Positions 58,791 to 64,000 of a stretch of 64,000 nucleotides of DNA are shown one piece after another (positions within the stretch are counted from its first letter, which is position 1; every line of letters starts with the position of its first letter). The notes under the pieces were generated by a model. It ran no database searches. It had not been told where the DNA came from and saw only the letters and a program-made list of their open reading frames with translations. The position numbers and the translations under genes are program-made. The stretch is from Ryuthela nishihirai (taxonomy: Eukaryota; Arthropoda; Arachnida; Araneae; Heptathelidae): NCBI GenBank assembly GCA_038380435.1, contig JAWZYU010000019.1:34435801-34499800 (forward strand), read 5' to 3'.

Positions 58791-59620
58791 AGACCTCCAT
58801 TTTTACAGTAAAAATTTTCTTACATCGGCACCTTTTTGTAAAACATGCAGCATACACACATTTCTTATGATACTATATGATATTAAATTTAACAATTTTC
58901 TCTCTGGGTTCCTTCTAACAGAGATTATGTTTTACCCTTTCTAAGGTACTTTATTTCCTTTTCTGATGGGATAAACCCATATTTTCACGGTAACTGCCGC
59001 ATACTTTTTAATTGTGATGGACTATGCATATGGGAGTCATGGCCAAATCAATGCAGTCTCTCTTTGCACAACATGCTGCTCAAAAGAGGTTGATAACTTC
59101 TTCTAACCCCATCATTACTTATAAAGTCAAACCACCTAATGCCGAAGATGCTGCATAAGCATCTAGAATCAAAGGCATCAAGTTTCGTATTTTCCTGCTT
59201 GCAAAGAATTCCTGTTACGCTTCCGTAATTAACTTTAAAAAGAACCGAACTATTGTACAGCTTAAGTTTAGTCCTTTGGTGTACACGTCTATTTTTCCAC
59301 ACTCTTCATAGATTCTTAAAAGTCTCAGCATTAATCCTTATTCTTCTCTTTATCTCCTGCCGCACATCGCAGTATCTGTTAAATAGCTCCCAAGATAAAT
59401 TAACCTGAGACATTTGCTCAAGAATATAGCCGTTCAAATTGAAGCACCTTCTGCTTGACAAATTTTCATCACTTTAGTTTTCTCTCTGTTTATCACCAAA
59501 TCTTCTTTATTACCAGACTCATCAAGAGTCTTTGTGAAAGAATTCATCTCATCAACATCATTAGCCAACAAGGCCAAATCATCCGAATAATATAAATTGG
59601 AAATTTTGAGCTCTCTAGAC

Positions 59621-59897
59621 TAGGGGTTCTCAACGTGGGGTACGCCGTGAGACTTCAAAGTCGCTAGATCTAGTAACAAAGTCGCTAAGTTGGTAACACT
59701 GCTGCAGATTAATTTCTGAAAACTGAGATATATATAAAATCTATATATGTAATTTATGAATACAAAATTTAATGTGTATATACATATGTTTTATTTTACT
59801 CCCATTAACTATAGTTTTATCGATCTATACAAGGGGTACGCCAGTTACATACACATTTCCAGGAGGTACGTGAAGTATAAAAGTTTGAGAACCAATG
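59621..59897. mobile_element. 277-bp hAT MITE with 8-bp target duplication
   Basis: CTCTAGAC occurs exactly at 59613-59620 and 59898-59905. Between them the ends TAGGGGTTCTCAA and TTGAGAACCAATG form inverted termini of hAT type. There is no coding sequence. Removing the element and one repeat restores the RTE alignment. Confidence 0.85.
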
Positions 59898-60212
59898 CTC
59901 TAGACTATTTGATGTCCAAATGTTCCCTTGCAAAGAATTCTACGTAACGTAATCAATAACCAGACTAAAGAGAAATGGAGACCAAATGCACCATTGCCTA
60001 ACTCCAATAGCAATGCAAACCAATCGCTACAAGAGTTACCAGGTCTCACACACGCCTCAGTGGCATTGCAGAAATCCTTCATTATGCTCACTAACTTGTC
60101 AAGTATTCTATATGATCTAACGATCAACCACAAATTATGACGATCAACAGAGTCAAAAGCTTTTTTGAAATCTATAAAACTAGCAACCACAGGTTTCTGA
60201 AACTGTGTACAC

Positions 60213-60400
60213 TTTTCGCTGTCCTCATGACAGAGTGGTTAGTGCGTTGCTACTAATCAGTGGGAACTGGGTGTTTGTAGTCTTCTGCTGAGATTTCGCT
60301 TTCTTCACAAATCGTCTATACGGCGTATTAAACTGAAACGCTCCTGTCAGCTTATGTGGCAAGTAGCTGCTTATCTAAGTCATTATTTTGTCTTTATTAA
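60213..60400 (+). repeat. SINE2-related copy inserted in the RTE
   Basis: ACAGAGTGGTTAGTGCGTTG gives a tRNA A-box head; TTCTGCTGAGATTTCGC, CGCTCCTGTCAGCTTATGTG and GGCAAGTAGCTGCTTAT are SINE2 landmarks. The B box is poorly kept. It splits the RTE motif after GTTTCTGAAACTG. Confidence 0.65.
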
Positions 60401-60682
60401 ACATTTCTCAAAAATCTGCCTAAGTGAAAATATTTTATCTATACATCAGCTACCACTTCTGAATCCACACTGATCACCTTATAATTCAAAGAAGCCTATT
60501 TAAACTGATTCCATTCTTTCTCAACTTTAACAGTAAGCAAACCACGATTGTCATGATGACTGAGTAGCTTATCATCGTACGCTTTGTCTATATGGGGATC
60601 TTTCAGAACTTCAGCGTTAAAGATAATTCTCTTAACCATAGCATATCATTTGTTAAGCTTCAGTTGAAGAAACTTTGACCAG

Positions 60683-61815
60683 ATACGAGGGACTTTCAGG
60701 AAGTTCTTGACATGCATCTGCAGAGCAAACACCATTGCACTTACCTTAACAAAACTTTTACTCTCCTTCAAAGTACTCTCCTGCAGCATCTATGCAAAGT
60801 TTCAGACGTCTACCTCAATTCTGGAATGCTTGGTGGTACTCCTGTTGGACAATACTCCATAACTCTGAATGAATGCATTTTGCATGGTCAGGCACCCTTG
60901 AAAAAGGTTTTCCAGCAAGTTCCTTTTTAATTTTTGCAAACAATATAAAATCTCATGGTGCAAGATCGGGTGAAAATTCAGATAGGCCGTAACTTGCGTA
61001 TTTGGTGAGCACTGGCATTGTCACGAAGAAGGAGAACCCTTGACAAGTCTGTTACTGGACGATGCCCCATCTCCTGAACCTTTTGGACAAAACAATGTTG
61101 GTGTAGAATTGGCCATTATATAGTCTTTTTTTCATGTAAGGTGTCCACGGCTAACATTACTTTGAAAAAAATTTGTGAATAACCTGTTGCTTGAGCGAAA
61201 GTCTTGTCAGAGGATTTGGGGATGCGGTTCATCTCTCACAACTCAAACATAGTTGTAGATCTTTATGAGACCTTATGGGAGTTATATGGCAATAAAATCA
61301 CATTCCATCACCTGTGACAATGATGTTAACCATTTGAAGCCACTAGGTTCAAACATTGCCAGCATCTCCTTGCATGAGTCGACACTTGTCTTTTTTTGCT
61401 GTTCTGTCAGTTTGTAGGATACCCATTTGGCACATATTTTTCGGAACTTTAAATGCTGACGAATAATTGTTTATACATTGCCAATCGATACACTTATATC
61501 TAAACTTATTACCTGAATGGTGATGTGTGAATTTTCCTTAATGAGTTTACGAACGGCAACGGTGGTGCTCTCGTTCCCGACATCCTTCTGCCTTCGAAGC
61601 TCTGCCGTCCTTCTGTGAATTTGCGCATCCATCCCATAACAGTGCCACATGAACAGGTATGATCCCTACATACCTGTGATAAATTGTGGTGTGGATTTTT
61701 TTTTTCGCGTCGTCCACAAGCTACATCTTTGTGGAAAATGCAAAATCTTTCCCATCTTTAGCAGTTCCCATAGCAACAACCCGCAGATTTCGCAGACCGA
61801 ACTTTACGCACAGCC
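60683..61815 (-). pseudogene. Mariner transposase remnant
   Basis: TACGAGGGACTTTCAGGAAG at 60686 looks like a mariner terminus after TA. On the minus strand: VMGWMRKFTEGRQSFE, VRKLIKENSHITIQ (DNA-binding region), FRKICAKWVSYKLTEQQKK, LLLRDNASAHQI (second D) and, in another frame, an SPDLAP-like third-D motif with FILFAKIKKELAG. The right terminus is missing, apparently cut by the RTE 3' end at 61855. Numerous frameshifts and stops; inactive. Confidence 0.8.
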
Positions 61816-61854
61816 ATCGAAGAGAGAAATGATGATACCGGCCTTTGTTTTTAA

Positions 61855-62097
61855 CACATCATCATCATCATTATCGTCAAGCAGCCATGGGCTACGGAGG
61901 TCCAACCAGACCGTTCAGTTTGGTTCTCCAAGCAAGTCTGTCCTGAGCTACATCTGCTGCATCCGGCCATGGCACACCATTTCTAATAAGGTCCTGTTTG
62001 ACACTGTCTGTTCGCCGCATCCTAGGTCTCATCCTCTTTCTGAGGACTTTAGGCACACTGTTCATAACCCTATTCGCTAATCAATAATTATACATAT
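61855..62097 (-). mobile_element. RTE LINE 3' end, 5'-truncated insertion
   Basis: A short (ATC)n tail (61857-61876) followed by the C-terminal coding and 3' region matching 4839-5080 of copy 1. It is truncated after ~240 bases, a normal LINE truncation. Confidence 0.85.
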
Positions 62098-62214
62098 CTT
62101 CTTCGCGAGACAGTCTTTGCAACCTCATAGTCTTTTGAACTGTCGCATCTCCACTCCGACCTGCGTATGCGTCTGTGAAACCCGCAGTATCATTCAGGTT
62201 CACGATACTATATA

Positions 62215-63137
62215 TGGGGTTTTCAAAAAGGGACTTGGATGTTGTTTGTAATAACGAGGAAAACACATGGAATATATCTGATTTGTTTATTGTAAATTAA
62301 AGTTTCATCGATTACAATTAAACTTGAAAGATGATGTCATTTCAATGTCCACCACGGCTACGTTTACGTGCATCGATACGAACATCATAATTTTGTAAGA
62401 TATTCTCAATCATTGAGACATTAATCTCTCTTATGACTGCTCGGATGTTATCTTTTAAGTCTGGTATGTTATCTGGTTTGTTGAAGTAAACTTTAATTTT
62501 CAAATAGCCCAAAGAAAAAAATCCAAAGTCGCAAGATCTTGGCGGCCAATTCACACTCCATTTCGTGAAATTATACGTCCAGGGAATTTCGTGCGTAATA
62601 ACTATATGTTCGCTCGTGTTGTATGGCTCGTAGAACCATCTTGTTGAAAATAAACATCAGAAATGTCAATTCCATCAATTTGAAGCCACAAAAATTCTGT
62701 AATCATCGCATTATAACGCTCTGCATTCACCGTAACAGCATTGCCACGTTCATTTTCAAAGAAAAATGGGCCAATGATTCCCCCAAACCACTAACCACAC
62801 CAAACCGTATATTTTTGTGCATGAAGTGATTGTTCGTGAATAATTCGAGGATTTTCTTCCCTCCAAAGTCGACAATTTTGTTTATTGACAATTCCATTTA
62901 ACGTGAAATGTGCCTCATCGCTGAAGATGATTTTACGCGAAAACTGAGGATCCGTTGCCCTTTATTCTAACATCCAAGTAACAAAATTTCTGCGTTGCAA
63001 ATGGTCCATTTCCTTCAGTTCCTGCGTTAACTGAATTGTGTATGACTGAAGTTAGAGTATATGAAATTCCACCTGAAAAAAAAAACATTTTAAGTAATCG
63101 GGATTCAAAATCCTAAAGCCCCTTTTGGAAAACCCTT
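62215..63137 (-). mobile_element. Tc1/mariner-superfamily element, shortened
   Basis: TGGGGTTTTCAAAAAGGGAC at 62215 pairs with the inverted CCCCTTTTGGAAAACCC near 63119-63135, each bordered by TA. The minus-strand transposase shows FSRKIIFSDEAHFTLNG (first D), DVYFQQDGSTSHTTR (second D), NWPPRSCDFGFF (third D) and NIPDLKDNIRAVIREI, ending KRSRGGH at 62342. The N-terminal DNA-binding part is missing and there are frameshifts, so it is a dead internal-deletion copy. Confidence 0.8.
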
Positions 63138-63282
63138 TATTTAACGCTCTCCAATGTCATAGGGATTTCCATTGTGATATATAGATCTTGCAACCTTACT
63201 TTCTCATATCCACCTGCGCTTTGCATTAAGCAGTATTAAAATTTTGTAATAAGTGCTTAATGTCGCTTTTACTTATAATTGC

Positions 63283-63490
63283 GGTGAACCATCGAGTGGT
63301 TAGTGCGCTTGGCTACTGATCTAAGGGACCTGGGTTCGAGTCCCGGGTAAGGCATGGCTGTTTGTGTCGTTTTTCTGCTGAGAGCCTGCCATCCTCTCAG
63401 ACCTTCTACTATGGCATATAAACTGACAGGCTCCTATCAGACCTCTGTGGCAAGCAGCTGCTTTGAGGGGGTATTTATTTATTATTATAT
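63283..63490 (+). repeat. SINE2 copy (plus)
   Basis: GAGTGGTTAGTGCGCTTGGC and GGGTTCGAGTCCCGGG are good A- and B-box regions. GTGTCGTTTTTCTGCTGAG and GACCTCTGTGGCAAGCAGCT lead to a TATTTATTTATT tail. Confidence 0.8.
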
Positions 63491-64000
63491 TATAATGAAA
63501 GCTGTTTGTATCTATTACCAACTGAATGAATTCAGATATCGCTAAAGTTTATTTTTAAGAAAAATCAAGAACTGCTTCTATTTAATGCCAGTTTCAATCA
63601 CATGAAGTTATTTATATCCATTTATATTTGATTTGGGGACATGAGCAACATTCTTCGATCGCAGTAGGTTTTATGTCATTAATTTCGCCTAAAATGTGTT
63701 TATAAACAACGAATTTAGCTGTCATTGTTGCTCTTAAATATTCAAATTTCCGTAATTATTTATCTAAATACGGAAAGATATTGTTAAAAATCGAGATTGA
63801 AATAGATGTGATTGAAATCTAAAAATCTTTTCACATTTTTAAATTAAAAGTTATGTTGCTGAGTTCTTTATCTGAGTTACTATTCACAAAACATGTATTT
63901 TTACTTAATAATATGACTTCTGAGCGTATAATAAAATTTTTATAACTACTTGTGCAAAACATTACAGAACGTAAAATGTCTTTCACTGTAAAAATAAAGA
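63491..64000. repeat. AT-rich end with a foldback-like arm
   Basis: GGAAAGATATTGTTAAAAATCGAGATTGAAATAGATGTGATTG from 63771 recalls the right arm at 415-460 of the foldback family. The rest shows nothing recognisable. Confidence 0.4.

Larger units (their letters stand above)
54990..59022 (+). repeat. Block C: third copy of the composite block
   Basis: Conserved ORF at 55021-55230, TATA module, AT modules (55870-56460), perfect hairpin, SINE1 scraps and RTE remnant, ending with the same AATTGTGATG as block A. A 25-base unit is tandemly duplicated at 57151-57175/57176-57200 only here. Confidence 0.8.
59025..60680 (-). pseudogene. Older, diverged RTE LINE copy
   Basis: On the minus strand: linker before the RT (60480-60680), then after a large deletion the RT (59900-60190, FIDFKKAFDSVDRHNLWLIV), YSDDLALLAND near 59590 where full copies have YADD, and the C-terminal domain (59048-59302, CLCSIFGIRWFDF). 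It is interrupted by a hAT MITE at 59621-59897 and a SINE at 60213-60400, and cut by the mariner at 60683. It is more diverged than any other RTE copy here. Confidence 0.8.

Noticed and set aside
61649..62080. 143-codon plus-strand frame
   Set aside because: It is the antisense shadow of the mariner remnant and of the RTE C-terminal domain.
1..64000. Bacterial-style operons, phage or defence islands
   Set aside because: Composition, LINE/SINE content and broken frames are eukaryotic; nothing supports prokaryotic genes.

Overview
The window is eukaryotic, AT-rich, and looks like a graveyard of mobile elements from an invertebrate genome. Non-LTR retrotransposons of the RTE, Jockey and I groups, a Polinton/Maverick, hAT, mariner and Tc1/mariner-like transposons and two tRNA-derived SINE families fit an arthropod, possibly a chelicerate. 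That placement is a guess from the repeat types, because no host gene, intron or RNA gene could be recognised. Almost every long open frame belongs to a transposable element, and nearly all are broken.

Layout. 0-4.7 kb: a foldback (inverted-repeat) element and several tRNA-headed SINE1 copies. 4.76-8.39 kb: a full-length RTE-type LINE on the minus strand ending in an (ATC)n tail, with two frameshifts. 8.5-15.5 kb: two 3' ends of I-group LINEs (RNase H and zinc-knuckle pieces), SINE1, SINE2, foldback and MITE copies. 15.5-22.9 kb (block A): a repeated block holding a TATA module, modular AT-rich repeats and an old RTE copy that a 1-kb Polinton piece interrupts. 24.5-28.4 kb: a larger decayed Polinton with, in minus-strand order, a PC4-domain protein, a small membrane ORF, an integrase, a capsid-type protein and a pX/pVI-like protein. 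28.4-41.6 kb (B) and 48.9-57.9 kb (C): a direct segmental duplication carrying a hAT transposase pseudogene, a ~315-bp satellite trimer, SINE1, foldback DNA and the same block as A. B also holds a nearly intact RTE LINE (33.5-37.1 kb) whose only visible large lesion is one stop codon.

41.6-45.9 kb: a Jockey RT fragment (minus) and an I-group LINE (plus). 45.9-48.9 kb: unassigned sequence with degenerate ~280-bp tandem repeats. 59.0-63.5 kb: an old RTE copy carrying a 277-bp hAT MITE with a perfect 8-bp target duplication and a SINE, a mariner, an RTE 3' end, a Tc1/mariner-like element with recognisable TIRs and a SINE2.

The elements form nested layers that give relative dates: RTE into foldback element, MITE and SINE into RTE, hAT next to an RT scrap, Polinton piece between two RTE halves. 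SINE2 appears to share its 3' end with the RTE LINE, suggesting that the LINE mobilised it. I found no CRISPR array, operon or defence system. The least explained material is the triplicated block with its TATA module and long hairpin, and the foldback family.
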